NCBI RefSeq assembly: GCF_019972155.1
Contig: NZ_BOVL01000013.1
Span: forward strand, 124,001 to 188,000
DNA from: Bradyrhizobium sp. RD5-C2
GTDB taxonomy: Bacteria; Pseudomonadota; Alphaproteobacteria; Rhizobiales; Xanthobacteraceae
Direction of reading: 5' to 3'
Length of the DNA stretch: 64,000 nt
The notes beneath the pieces are model-generated. The model worked only from the letters and a program-made list of their open reading frames with translations, was not told where the DNA came from and did no database searches. Every line of letters begins with the position of its first letter. Within the stretch, counting starts at the first letter, position 1. Positions 17,516 to 26,580 of the stretch are shown piece after piece. Made by a program: the position numbers and the translations under genes.

Positions 17516-18370
17516 ATGCCGACGACGATCCCGCATCCGACGTCGCAAGCAACTCCCCAGGCCGCGCCGGCGCCGGAATGCCTGCTCGAATTTCGCAACA
17601 TCCGGATCGTCTACGACAACGCGATCGAGGCTATCCGCGATGCCTCGATCGCAGTGCCCGAGGGCAGCATCGTCGCGCTGCTCGGCTCCAACGGCGCCGG
17701 CAAGTCGACATTACTCAAAGCGATGTCCGGCATCCTCTACACCGAGGAGGGCGTGATCGAAAACGGCAGCATCCGCTTCCGCAATGACGAGGTGCATCGC
17801 CTCGCGCCGGACGAACTGGTGCGCCGCGGTATCGTGCAGGTGCCGGAAGGCCGACGCGTGTTCGCGGCGCTCACCATCGACGAGAATTTGCAGATGGGCG
17901 GCTACACCAGGACCGGCGCCGAGGCGCGCGGGCGCCGCGACAAGGTGTTTGCGCTGTTTCCGCGGCTCCATGAGCGGCGCGACCAGATCGCCGGCTACAT
18001 GTCCGGCGGCGAGCAGCAAATGCTCGCGATCGGCCGCGCGCTGATGACCGATCCGGTGCTGCTGGCGCTCGACGAGCCGTCGCTCGGCCTCGCGCCCTTG
18101 ATCATCGACCGCATCTATGAGGTGATTGTCCGGCTGCGCGATGAGCTGAAAATGACCGTGCTACTGGTCGAACAGAACGCGCAGCGCGCGCTCGACATCG
18201 CCGACTATGGCTACATCCTGGAGACCGGTCGCGTCGTGCTCGACGGCACAGCTGCGCGGCTCACCGCCAATGAAGACGTCCAGGAGTTCTACCTCGGCGT
18301 CTCTTCCACCGGCCGCAAGAGCCTGCGCGACGTCAAGCATTACAAGCGCCGCAAGCGGTGGCTGTCGTGA
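17516..18370 (+). CDS. Liv-type ABC transporter ATPase (LivF-like)
   Basis: A 284-residue ABC ATPase. Walker A is LLGSNGAGKSTLLKAMSG, the signature MSGGEQQMLAIGRAL, and Walker B VLLALDEPSLGLAP, with the LivF-typical EGRRVFAALTIDENLQMGGY. The open frame reaches further upstream, but the ATG at 17516, 5 bases after the oxidoreductase stop, gives a sensible protein. The N-terminal 25 residues (Pro/Ala/Thr-rich) and the basic C-terminal tail (KHYKRRKRWLS) are slightly longer than usual. It works with LivG (18367) as the energy pair for the LivH/LivM permease. Confidence 0.93.
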   Translation: MPTTIPHPTSQATPQAAPAPECLLEFRNIRIVYDNAIEAIRDASIAVPEGSIVALLGSNGAGKSTLLKAMSGILYTEEGVIENGSIRFRNDEVHRLAPDELVRRGIVQVPEGRRVFAALTIDENLQMGGYTRTGAEARGRRDKVFALFPRLHERRDQIAGYMSGGEQQMLAIGRALMTDPVLLALDEPSLGLAPLIIDRIYEVIVRLRDELKMTVLLVEQNAQRALDIADYGYILETGRVVLDGTAARLTANEDVQEFYLGVSSTGRKSLRDVKHYKRRKRWLS

Positions 18371-19158
18371 CCGCGCTGCTCATGGTCGAGAACCTGTCAA
18401 AACGCTTCGGCGGCCTGCAGGCGGTCGCCGATGTCAGCCTTCAGGTAAGCCCCGGCGAGATCTGCAGCGTGATCGGCCCGAACGGCGCCGGCAAGACCAC
18501 GCTGTTCAACATGATCTCGGGCGTGCTGCGGCCGAGCGGCGGCCGGATCATCTTCGACGGCATCGACCTTGCGACCATTTCGCCATGGAAATTCGCCGCC
18601 GTCGGCATCGGCCGCACCTTTCAGAACCTCGCGCTGTTCAAGCACGGCACCGTGGTCGAGAACATCCTGACCGGCCGCCACACCCATCTGCGCTCGACCG
18701 TGCTGGACGCCGTGGTGTTCTTCGGCCGCACCCGCAAGGAGGAGATCGCGGCCCGGCAGCGCGTCGAGCACATCATCGAGTTCCTCGAGATCGAGCATAT
18801 CAGAGACGCCGTGGTCGGCACGCTGTCTTACGGCCAGCAGAAGCGCGTCGAGCTCGCCCGCGCGCTCGCCTGCGAGCCGAAATTGCTGCTGCTCGACGAG
18901 ATGGTCTCCGGTATGAACCAGGAGGAGACCGAGGATATCGCGCGCTTCGTGCTCGACATCCGCGACGAGCTCGGCATCACCGTCGTGATGATCGAGCACG
19001 AGATGCGCATCGTGATGGACATTTCCGACCGCATCCATGTGCTGAATTTCGGGCGCAAGATCGCAGAAGGCGCGCCCGACGAGATCAGGCGAGATCCTGC
19101 CGTCGCGGAGGCCTATCTCGGTGGCCAGCGCGCCGAAGCGATGAAGGCGGGCGCGTGA
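18367..19158 (+). CDS. Liv-type ABC transporter ATPase (LivG-like)
   Basis: A 263-residue ABC ATPase. Walker A is IGPNGAGKTTLFNMISG, GIGRTFQNLALF is the LivG hallmark Q-loop region, LSYGQQKRVELARAL the signature and LLLLDEMVSGMNQEE the Walker B. The start is ambiguous: GTG at 18358, GTG at 18367 and ATG at 18382 are all in frame. I chose 18367 because it overlaps the LivF stop as GTGA. It is followed by the acyl-CoA ligase with a TGATG overlap. Confidence 0.93.
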   Translation: MTALLMVENLSKRFGGLQAVADVSLQVSPGEICSVIGPNGAGKTTLFNMISGVLRPSGGRIIFDGIDLATISPWKFAAVGIGRTFQNLALFKHGTVVENILTGRHTHLRSTVLDAVVFFGRTRKEEIAARQRVEHIIEFLEIEHIRDAVVGTLSYGQQKRVELARALACEPKLLLLDEMVSGMNQEETEDIARFVLDIRDELGITVVMIEHEMRIVMDISDRIHVLNFGRKIAEGAPDEIRRDPAVAEAYLGGQRAEAMKAGA

Positions 19159-21092
19159 TGTCGACGATGGACAGCCTGCGCACCGCTCACCCGCCGCTGC
19201 GGGCCAACGCCGCGCGCAGCGCACCCGCGGCAGGCGCCGACGCGCTGCAGGCGCCGCTTGCGGATGCCGCCATCACCATCCCGCAATTGCTGCGGCAACG
19301 CGCCGCCATACATGGCGATGCATTGGCGCTGCGGGAGAAGGATTACGGCATCTGGAATCCCTATTCGTGGCAGCATTACTACGGGACCGCGCGCGCGGTC
19401 GCGCTCGGCCTGCTGTCGCTCGGCATCAAGCCCGGCGACCGGGTCGCTATCGCCGGCGAGAATACGCCGGAATGGCTTTACGCAGATATCGGTGCCCAGA
19501 TGATCGGCGCGGTCGCGGTCGGCATCTATCCGACCAATCCCTGGGTCGAGCTGCAATACATCGTCAAGCATTCCGGAGCCCGAATCGTCATCACCGGCGA
19601 TCAGGAGCAGACCGACAAGGTGCTCGACGCGATGGCCAACAATGGCGGCCTGCCGGATCTGGAAGCCATCGTCTGCATCGACATGAAGGGGCTGCGGCAC
19701 TATCGGCAATCGGAGCTGATGTCGTTCGCCGCCTTGTGCGAACGCGGCAAGGGCTACGCCGAGGCGAACCCGGAGGCTGATGCTACCCTCGATCGCCTGA
19801 TCAACCAGGGCGCGCCCGACGATGTCTGCATCCTCGTCTACACCTCGGGCACGACGGGCCCGCCCAAGGGCGCGATGCTGACCCATCGGAATCTCGTCTA
19901 CGCCGCCTATGCCTATGCCAAGACCGTCGGCATCGCCGACAAGCCGTTCGCGGCGGTGAGCTATCTGCCGCTCTGCCACGTCGCCGAGCGCTGCTACGGC
20001 ACGGTGACGCATCTGGTGCTCGGCGGCACGGTGTCCTTTGCCGAATCGATCGACACCGTCGCGATCAACATCCGCGAGATCGCGCCGACGTTCTTTGTCG
20101 GCGTGCCCCGCATTTACGAAAAACTGCAACAGGGCTTTCTGTTCAGGCTCGGCGAGAGCGGCCGTCTGCGGCAAGGCTTCACCAAGGCCTGCCTCGCCTG
20201 GGGCCGCACGCTGTCGGATCGCCGGCAGGCCGGCAAGGAGGGCTGGCTCGATCGTGCCGCCTACGGGCTGCTCTATCTCCTCATGTTCCGCAATCTGCAG
20301 CGCCATCTCGGCTTCGCTTACAGCCGGCACCGGCTCTGCGCCGGCGCCTCGATCTCGCCGGAGACGTTGCGCTTCTTCGACATCATCGGCCGCCCGGTGT
20401 CGCAGGGCTATGGCCTCACCGAAAGCGGCGGCGTCGCCTTCATCCAGACGGAAAGCCACCACCGGATCGGCGGCTGCGGCGTGCCGCTGCCGCAGACCGA
20501 ATGGAAGTGCGATACCGACGGCGAGATCCTGCTGCGCAACCCCGGCGTCTTCAAGGGCTACTTCCTCGACGAGAAGGCCTCGACGGCCTCGCTCGAACAG
20601 GGCGGCTGGCTGCGCACCGGCGACATCATCGACGTGCTCGACAACGGTGAGATCGCCGTCGTCGACCGCAAGAAGGCGATCATCATCACCGCCGGCGGCA
20701 AGAACATCGCCCCGTCGGAGATCGAGAACGCGCTGAAGGATTCCGAATTCATCAAGGAAGCGATCGTGGTCGGTGAGGCCAAAAAGTACCTCGGCGCCAT
20801 CCTCCAGGTCGATTACGACAATGTCGGTCGCTGGGCGCGCGACCGGGCGCTGGCCTATACCAATTACAAGTCGTTGTCGCAGCTGCCTGAAGTGCACGAG
20901 CTGGTCGAACGGATCGTGGGCGACACCAACAAGCGCTTCGCCCGGGTCGAGAATATCCGCCGCTTCGCCATCCTCGAGAAGGAGCTCGACCATGACGACG
21001 GCGAGCTCACCGCCACGCAGAAGGTGCGCCGCGCCATGATCGAGAAGAAGTTCGCGCGCGAGCTCGCCATCATCTACCAGTCGGAGGGCTGA
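19158..21092 (+). CDS. Long-chain-type AMP-dependent acyl-CoA synthetase within the Liv operon
   Basis: A 644-residue ANL ligase with the P-loop LVYTSGTTGPPKGAMLTH, QGYGLTESGG, WLRTGDIIDVLDNGEIAVVDRKKAIIITAGGKNIAPSEIE and a C-terminal TATQKVRR in place of the usual GK segment. The large size and the VSYLPLCHVAERCYG block place it with the long-chain/bubblegum-like synthetases. It sits between livG and livH, an arrangement repeated in many alphaproteobacterial uptake operons. This suggests that imported acid is converted to its CoA ester at once. The start ATG overlaps the LivG stop (TGATG). Confidence 0.92.
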   Translation: MSTMDSLRTAHPPLRANAARSAPAAGADALQAPLADAAITIPQLLRQRAAIHGDALALREKDYGIWNPYSWQHYYGTARAVALGLLSLGIKPGDRVAIAGENTPEWLYADIGAQMIGAVAVGIYPTNPWVELQYIVKHSGARIVITGDQEQTDKVLDAMANNGGLPDLEAIVCIDMKGLRHYRQSELMSFAALCERGKGYAEANPEADATLDRLINQGAPDDVCILVYTSGTTGPPKGAMLTHRNLVYAAYAYAKTVGIADKPFAAVSYLPLCHVAERCYGTVTHLVLGGTVSFAESIDTVAINIREIAPTFFVGVPRIYEKLQQGFLFRLGESGRLRQGFTKACLAWGRTLSDRRQAGKEGWLDRAAYGLLYLLMFRNLQRHLGFAYSRHRLCAGASISPETLRFFDIIGRPVSQGYGLTESGGVAFIQTESHHRIGGCGVPLPQTEWKCDTDGEILLRNPGVFKGYFLDEKASTASLEQGGWLRTGDIIDVLDNGEIAVVDRKKAIIITAGGKNIAPSEIENALKDSEFIKEAIVVGEAKKYLGAILQVDYDNVGRWARDRALAYTNYKSLSQLPEVHELVERIVGDTNKRFARVENIRRFAILEKELDHDDGELTATQKVRRAMIEKKFARELAIIYQSEG

Positions 21093-21965
21093 ATGCAGTA
21101 TCTCATCCAGCTTTTGATCTCTGGGCTCGCGATCGGCGCGATCTACGGCCTGATCGCGATGGGCTTTGCGGTGATCTACAAATCCACCGGGCTGGTCAAT
21201 TTCGCGCAGGGCGAGATGACCATGATCACGGCCTATATCGCCTGGACGATCTCGACCACGGTCAGCGGCAATGTGTTCGTCGTCGCCATCGGCGCGATCC
21301 TCGCCGCGGTCCTGCTCGGCCTCGTCATCGAGCGCCTGGTGATGCGGCCGATGCTGGGCGAGCCGGTGTTCGCGACCGTGATGGTGACGATCGGGCTCGC
21401 GGTGATCCTGCGCTCGGCCATCAATTTCATCTGGGACGCCTATCCGCACGGGCTGGATATCAGCATGGGGCGCGGTATCGTGCATCTCGGCGGCATCGGC
21501 GTGCGCACCGGGCAAATCGCCGTGATCGTCACGCTGCTGGCGTTGCTTGCCGCGATCTGGGCGTTCTTCCGCTACAGCAAGGTCGGCGTCGCGATGCGCG
21601 CGGTCGCAGCCGACGACCGCACCGCGCTGTTGATGGGCATCAGCGCCACCAGGGTCCACGCGCTGGCCTGGGCCGCATCCTCGGTGATCGCCGGCATCGG
21701 CGGCGTGTTCTTTGCACTGTCCTACGACTTGTCGCCGGCGATGTTCCAGCTCGGGCTGAAGGCGTTTCCGGCCACGATCCTGGGCGGTCTCGATGCGGTG
21801 CTGGGCTCCGGGCTCGGCGGCCTCCTGATCGGCATCACCGAAAACCTCGCCGGCGGCTATCTCGGCTCCGGCATGAAAGAAGTCGCGGGCTTTGCCATGA
21901 TCATCGTGGTGCTGATGGTCCGCCCGTTCGGCATCTTCGGCGAACGCGATATCGAGAGGGTCTGA
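21093..21965 (+). CDS. Liv-type ABC transporter permease (LivH-like)
   Basis: A 290-residue inner-membrane permease with about eight hydrophobic segments. It begins MQYLIQLLISGLAIGAIYGLIAMGFAVIYK, typical of LivH, and has the NFAQGEMTMITAYIAW segment and the cytoplasmic EAA-like ATPase contact loop near GLGGLLIGITENLAGGY. Its ATG follows the ligase stop directly. It forms a heterodimeric channel with LivM. Confidence 0.94.
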   Translation: MQYLIQLLISGLAIGAIYGLIAMGFAVIYKSTGLVNFAQGEMTMITAYIAWTISTTVSGNVFVVAIGAILAAVLLGLVIERLVMRPMLGEPVFATVMVTIGLAVILRSAINFIWDAYPHGLDISMGRGIVHLGGIGVRTGQIAVIVTLLALLAAIWAFFRYSKVGVAMRAVAADDRTALLMGISATRVHALAWAASSVIAGIGGVFFALSYDLSPAMFQLGLKAFPATILGGLDAVLGSGLGGLLIGITENLAGGYLGSGMKEVAGFAMIIVVLMVRPFGIFGERDIERV

Positions 21966-23011
21966 TGCGCACCGGCGACTACAAGCAGAGCTATGGCGAA
22001 CTGGTCGCGCTGGTCGATTCCCCGCCGGTGTGGCTCTGGTCGGCCGTGCTGCTGCTGGCACTGATCGCAGCGCCCTATCTGCTGAATTCCTACGCGGTGT
22101 CGTTCCTGATGATCATCCTGATCACGGTGACCGGCGCGCTCGGGCTCAACATCCTGACCGGCTACACCGGTCTCATTTCGCTCGGCCATGTCGGCTTCCT
22201 CGTCACCGGCGCCTATGCCTATGCGGTGCTGGTCTCGAAGTACCACATGCCGCCGCTGGTCGGCTTCCTCGGCGCCGGCGTGGTGCCGGCGCTTGCCAGC
22301 CTGATCGTCGGCGCACCATCGCTGCGGCTCAAGGGGCTCTATCTCGCGATCACCACACTCGCCTTCTCCTTCATCATCAACACCGTGATCCTGGAGATGC
22401 GCTGGCTGACCAACGGCGCACGCGGCATCCAGGTGCAGCGGCCGGAGATCCTTGGGATCAACTTCGACAGCGATGCCGCCTTCACCTATCTCTGCCTCGC
22501 TTTCGCAAGCTTGACGCTGTTCGCCACCCTCAACATCCGCCGCAGCCGGGTCGGACGCGCCTTCGTCGCCATCCGCGACAACGACACCGCGGCACGCGTG
22601 ATGGGGATCAACCTGCACGCCTACAAGCTGTTCGCTTTCGTCACCTCGGCCTTCATCACCGGAATCGCCGGCGCGCTCTACGGCATCTATCTCTCCTTTG
22701 TCAGCGTCGAAGGCTTTCCGTTCCTGCTCTCGATTGAGGCGCTGGCGATCCTGATCGTCGGTGGCCTCGGCTCGGCGCTCGGCGCCGTGCTCGGCACCAT
22801 CCTGATCGTGCTGCTGCCGGAGGCGACAAGGCTCGTCTTCAGCCTGTTCAGCGCCCACATGGACGCGACCTTCACGACCGGCGCGCAGGAGCTGAAGAGC
22901 ATGCTCTACGGCCTCGTCATCATCCTGTTCCTGCGCTTCCAGCCGAGGGGGCTGGTCGGCGCCTGGCACGACATCAAGCGGACCTGGGTACACTGGCCGC
23001 TGCGCTACTAA
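21965..23011 (+). CDS. Liv-type ABC transporter permease (LivM-like)
   Basis: A 348-residue membrane protein with a soluble N-terminus of about 30 residues and some nine hydrophobic segments. LNILTGYTGLISLGHVGFLVTGAY is the LivM hallmark, with VGRAFVAIRDNDTAARVMGINLHAYKLFAF forming the ATPase-contact loop. Its start overlaps the LivH stop by one base (TGATG). It ends at 23011, 34 bases before the binding-protein gene. Confidence 0.94.
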   Translation: MRTGDYKQSYGELVALVDSPPVWLWSAVLLLALIAAPYLLNSYAVSFLMIILITVTGALGLNILTGYTGLISLGHVGFLVTGAYAYAVLVSKYHMPPLVGFLGAGVVPALASLIVGAPSLRLKGLYLAITTLAFSFIINTVILEMRWLTNGARGIQVQRPEILGINFDSDAAFTYLCLAFASLTLFATLNIRRSRVGRAFVAIRDNDTAARVMGINLHAYKLFAFVTSAFITGIAGALYGIYLSFVSVEGFPFLLSIEALAILIVGGLGSALGAVLGTILIVLLPEATRLVFSLFSAHMDATFTTGAQELKSMLYGLVIILFLRFQPRGLVGAWHDIKRTWVHWPLRY

Positions 23012-23045
23012 TCAAAAAAAGACGCAACACCATGAGGAGGAGACA

Positions 23046-24206
23046 ATGATCAGACATCTGGCGGCAGCCTCGCTGCTGCTCACCACGGCCTGCCTTGCCA
23101 TCGGTCCCGCTACCGCCGCCGACCCTGGTATCACCGACACCGAGATCCTGATCGGCGACGTCGAGCCCCTGACCGGCCCGCCGGCACTCCTCGGCGTCGC
23201 GGCCTCGATCGGCCACAAGATCGCGATCGCGGAAGCCAACGCCGCGGGGGGCGTCAACGGCCGCAAGATCAAATACGTGCTGGAGGACGACGGCTACGTC
23301 ACGGCGCGCACCATCCAGGGCGTCAAGAAGGTGATCGACGTCGACAAGGTGTTCGCGATGATCGGGATCTCCGGCTCGGGCCAGTCGATCGCGGTCATGC
23401 CGGTGCTGGAGAAATCCGGCATCCCGACCGTGATCGACGTCGCGCCGGTGAAGTTCCTGTGGGAGCCGCCGCGCAAGAACGTGTTCGTGGTCGGCCAATC
23501 CTACGAGGAAGGCATCATCCACCTCGTCAACTTCCTGGCCGACAAGAATCCCGGCAAGAAATGGGGCCTGATCACCCAGGACGACGATTACGGCATCACG
23601 GTGCGCGACGGCTTCGATACCGTCGTCAAGGCCAAGAAGCTGAACGTCGTCTACAGCGGCAACTACAAGAAAGGTCAGCAGGACTTCTCGTCCGACATGC
23701 TGCAGCTGAAGGATTCCGGCGCCGAAGTGTTCCTGGCCGGCGGCATCATCGGCGAGAACATCGCGATGATGAAGGAGCTGGAGAAGCTCGGCATCAAGCC
23801 GGTGACCGGCATCTTCTGGCCCGGCCGCATCGAACCGGTGCTGAAGCTGATGGGCCCGGCCGGCGACGGCATCTATGCCGTCGACTATGTCGAACCGTTC
23901 GCGGGCGCCGCCGGCAAGGCGTTCCTCGAGAAGGCCAAGCCGCTGGTATCGGAGGCCGAGTTCAAGGGTATCAACCGCTACACCATGACCGGCTATGCCG
24001 CCGCGAAAGTCCTGATCGCGGCGATCGAGCGCTGCGGCAAGCAACCGACCTGGGCCTGCACCATCTCGGAACTGGAGAAGACCAGGAATGTCGAGACCGG
24101 CGTGATGGCGCCGATCAGCTTCGGCCCCGGCGTCCGCTTCTCCAACCAGAAGCTGCAGATCATGCAGGCTGATGCGGCGACGCTCAGCTTCAAACCGGTG
24201 AACTAG
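23046..24206 (+). CDS. Liv-type ABC transporter substrate-binding protein
   Basis: A 386-residue periplasmic binding protein with a Sec signal peptide (HLAAASLLLTTACLAIGPATAA) and the family blocks ILIGDVEPLTGPPALLG, ANAAGGVNGRKIKYVLEDDGY and MPVLEKSGIPTV. A strong ribosome site, GAGGAGG at 23034-23040, precedes the start. It is less similar to the 7618 and 34338 proteins than they are to each other, and is the dedicated partner of the LivFGHM set by position. Confidence 0.93.
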   Translation: MIRHLAAASLLLTTACLAIGPATAADPGITDTEILIGDVEPLTGPPALLGVAASIGHKIAIAEANAAGGVNGRKIKYVLEDDGYVTARTIQGVKKVIDVDKVFAMIGISGSGQSIAVMPVLEKSGIPTVIDVAPVKFLWEPPRKNVFVVGQSYEEGIIHLVNFLADKNPGKKWGLITQDDDYGITVRDGFDTVVKAKKLNVVYSGNYKKGQQDFSSDMLQLKDSGAEVFLAGGIIGENIAMMKELEKLGIKPVTGIFWPGRIEPVLKLMGPAGDGIYAVDYVEPFAGAAGKAFLEKAKPLVSEAEFKGINRYTMTGYAAAKVLIAAIERCGKQPTWACTISELEKTRNVETGVMAPISFGPGVRFSNQKLQIMQADAATLSFKPVN

Positions 24207-24210
24207 AACG

Positions 24211-24954
24211 ATGAAGGTCCTGATCGTCTTTGCTCATCAGGAGGCGCAGTCGTTCAACGCTGCGCTGCTGGCGCGGTCGGTGGCGGAACTGACCGCGCTC
24301 GGGCACACGGTCAGGATCTCCGATCTCTACGCGATGCGCTTCAACCCTGTCGCGACCGCCGAAGACTTTGGCGAGCGGCGGTTTCCCGACCGGCTGCAAT
24401 ATGACCGCGAGCAGAAATACAATCTGCAGCAGGGCGCGCTCAGCGGCGACATTGCCGCCGAGATCGAGAAGCTGTTGTGGTGCGACCTCTTGATCCTGCA
24501 GTTTCCGCTGTGGTGGTTTTCCGTTCCCGCCATCATGAAGGGCTGGATCGACCGCGTGTTCGTCAACGGCGCGGTCTATGGCAGCGGCCGCCGCTACGAC
24601 ACCGGCGGCCTCGCCGGCCGCCGCGCCATGGTCGTGACCTCGACCGCAGCATATCCCGGAATGTGCGCGCCCGACGGGCTGGTCGGCGCGCTCGACGTGG
24701 TGCTGTGGCCGATCCAGAACGGCATGCTGGCCTATGCCGGCTGCAAGGTGTTGCCGCCCTTCGTGTCGTATTCGGTGAATTTCGTCGACGAGGCGACGCG
24801 GCATCGCTATCTCGACGACTATGCCGAACGGCTGCGGCGGATCGAGAGCACCGAGCCGCTGTTCTTCCATCCGCTCGAAGATTTTGGCGAGGACTGGCGG
24901 CTGAAGCCGGGGATCGTGGCGCGCACCATCGGTCAGGGCAAGCCTATCGGCTAA
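24211..24954 (+). CDS. NAD(P)H dehydrogenase (quinone), flavodoxin-like fold
   Basis: A 247-residue member of the NQO1/YwrO/Flavodoxin_2 family. MKVLIVFAHQEAQSFNAALL is the FMN/FAD phosphate-binding start, LQFPLWWFSVPAIMKGWIDRVFVNG is the family's signature flavin-contact stretch, and a C-terminal substrate-pocket region follows. Such enzymes reduce quinones by two electrons, protecting against redox cycling of aromatic intermediates. It lies 4 bases after the binding-protein stop and is the last gene of the 16200 operon, hinting at a quinone or aromatic intermediate in the pathway. Confidence 0.88.
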   Translation: MKVLIVFAHQEAQSFNAALLARSVAELTALGHTVRISDLYAMRFNPVATAEDFGERRFPDRLQYDREQKYNLQQGALSGDIAAEIEKLLWCDLLILQFPLWWFSVPAIMKGWIDRVFVNGAVYGSGRRYDTGGLAGRRAMVVTSTAAYPGMCAPDGLVGALDVVLWPIQNGMLAYAGCKVLPPFVSYSVNFVDEATRHRYLDDYAERLRRIESTEPLFFHPLEDFGEDWRLKPGIVARTIGQGKPIG

Positions 24955-25086
24955 AGCATTTGCTCCGACTGCACGCAACGTAACGGTGCATAAACTTCAT
25001 ACATTTATCGTTGTGCGAAGGTTCGTTTGTTAACATTTGGACGGCATTCCTGAAGCGCCGCACGGCCGCAAGGTGGAGACGTTCAA

Positions 25087-25299
25087 ATGCATGGCGATTG
25101 GATATCGGTTTTGCTCTCGTGGTGGCCGTTCGTCATGCTCATCGGCGCATATATTCTGATTGTTCGCTTGAATCGCCAACGCTCCGCCTCTGGGCTCACA
25201 GCCATCGAGCTTTGCGAGCAACAGGTCGCGGAAACCCAGCGAACGAATGCTATCCTCGAGAAGATCGCAGCGGCCCTCCATAAGGACCCGGTGAATTAA
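25087..25299 (+). CDS. Small membrane protein, 70 aa
   Basis: A 70-residue protein with one hydrophobic segment (about 6-26, VLLSWWPFVMLIGAYILIV), then a basic turn (RLNRQR) and a cytoplasmic helix rich in Gln, Glu and Ala (ELCEQQVAETQRTNAILEKIAAAL). The pattern is a single-span anchor plus short coiled coil. A GGAGA lies about 7 bases upstream. It has no evident link to the neighbouring catabolic operons and I cannot name a family. Confidence 0.6.
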   Translation: MHGDWISVLLSWWPFVMLIGAYILIVRLNRQRSASGLTAIELCEQQVAETQRTNAILEKIAAALHKDPVN

Positions 25300-25386
25300 A
25301 CCGACAACGCGGTAGTTTGCTCGGATTTGGGCTATAGCGAAACCGGCACTCGGCGGGAGATGCGATAGAGGTCGCGCCGGCGCCCC

Positions 25387-26580
25387 TCACATCCGCTTCG
25401 CCACCTCTTCCAGCATCACCTCGGTGGCGCCGCCGCCGATCGTCAGCACGCGGGCGTCGCGCACCATACGTTCGATCGGGGTGCCGCGCATGAAGCCTGA
25501 GCCGCCGTGCAGTTGCAAGCAGCCATGCACGACCTCGTGCAGCACCTCCGGCGACAGCGCCTTCACCATAGAGACTTCGCGCAAACAGTCCTGCCCGGCC
25601 GCCGCAAGCTCCGCGGCTTGATAGGACAGCGCCCGCGCGGCGGCCGCCTTCGCGGCGAGCTGGGCGAGCTTCAACCGTACGCCCTGCTGGTTCCACAGCG
25701 GCCCGCCGAATGCCTGCCGCGTCTTCACATAGTTCGTCGTCAGCTCGATCGCCTTGGCGGACTCGCCGGCGCAGATGCCGCCGATGCAGATGCGCTCGTT
25801 CTGGAAGGTCTCCATGATGCCATAGAAACCCTTGTTCTCCTCGCCGAGCAGATTTTCCGCCGGCACGCGCACGTCCTGGAACGAAATCTCGGCGGTGTCC
25901 GAGCAGAGCCAGCCGTGCTTGTCGAGCTTGGTTACCGTGATGCCCGGCGTGTTGCGCTCGACGATGAACAGCGAGATGCCGCGGCTGCCCTTGGCGTGCG
26001 GGTCGGTGCGCGCGGCGACGATCAGGAGATCGCCATAGACTGCATTGGTGATGAACATCTTTGCCCCGTTGATCACCCAATGATCGCCGTCGCGCCGCGC
26101 GCGCGTCTTGAGGCCTGCGACATCGGATCCGGCATCGGGCTCGGTCACCGCGATCGAACAGACCGTCTCGCCGCGGACAATCGCAGGAAGATATTTCTGC
26201 TTCTGCTCCGGCGTACCGCGCAGGCTGATGTGCACCGCCGACATGTCGGTATGAACCAGGATCGACGAGGTGAAGCCGCCGAAGCTCGAGCGGCCGAGCT
26301 CCTCGGCGAACACCATCGAGGCCAGCGGCCCCATGTCGGTGCCGCCATAGTCGGCTGCGTGGCGCATGCCAAGGAAGCCGAGCGCGCCCATGCGGCGGTA
26401 GATCTCGCGCGGGATCTTGCCGTCGCGCTCCCACGCCTCGGCATGCGGCACCACTTCCTTCTCGACGAAGCGGCGAACCTGCTCGCGCAGCATGCGCAGT
26501 TCCTCAGGCAGATTGGGCGGCTCCGGAAAATGGAATGCGGTCTCAGAGAGCTGGCGCGGATCCGAGGTCATGACGTTCAT
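25387..26580 (-). CDS. Acyl-CoA dehydrogenase
   Basis: A 397-residue flavoprotein that introduces a 2,3-double bond into an acyl-CoA. It has the FAD/substrate signatures SIAVTEPDAGSDVAGLKTRA and the C-terminal QLHGGSGFMRGTPIERMVRDARVLTIGGGATEVM. At the short/medium-chain catalytic Glu position (usual IYEGT) it reads IGGGA. A glutamate at 262 (FQNERICIGG) occupies the alternative position used by isovaleryl-CoA dehydrogenase. It is the last gene of the leftward Rieske operon, with a 4-base overlap to the hydrolase. The LvaC-type dehydrogenases of 4-hydroxyacyl-CoA pathways are a possible parallel. Confidence 0.92.
   Translation of the reverse strand: MNVMTSDPRQLSETAFHFPEPPNLPEELRMLREQVRRFVEKEVVPHAEAWERDGKIPREIYRRMGALGFLGMRHAADYGGTDMGPLASMVFAEELGRSSFGGFTSSILVHTDMSAVHISLRGTPEQKQKYLPAIVRGETVCSIAVTEPDAGSDVAGLKTRARRDGDHWVINGAKMFITNAVYGDLLIVAARTDPHAKGSRGISLFIVERNTPGITVTKLDKHGWLCSDTAEISFQDVRVPAENLLGEENKGFYGIMETFQNERICIGGICAGESAKAIELTTNYVKTRQAFGGPLWNQQGVRLKLAQLAAKAAAARALSYQAAELAAAGQDCLREVSMVKALSPEVLHEVVHGCLQLHGGSGFMRGTPIERMVRDARVLTIGGGATEVMLEEVAKRM

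Noticed and set aside
19113..22061. A 982-codon open frame on the minus strand, opposite the ligase and livH
   Set aside because: It is a GC-rich antisense shadow: the plus strand encodes clearly recognisable LivG, ligase and LivH proteins there, while this translation is low-complexity Ala/Arg/Asp with no motif.
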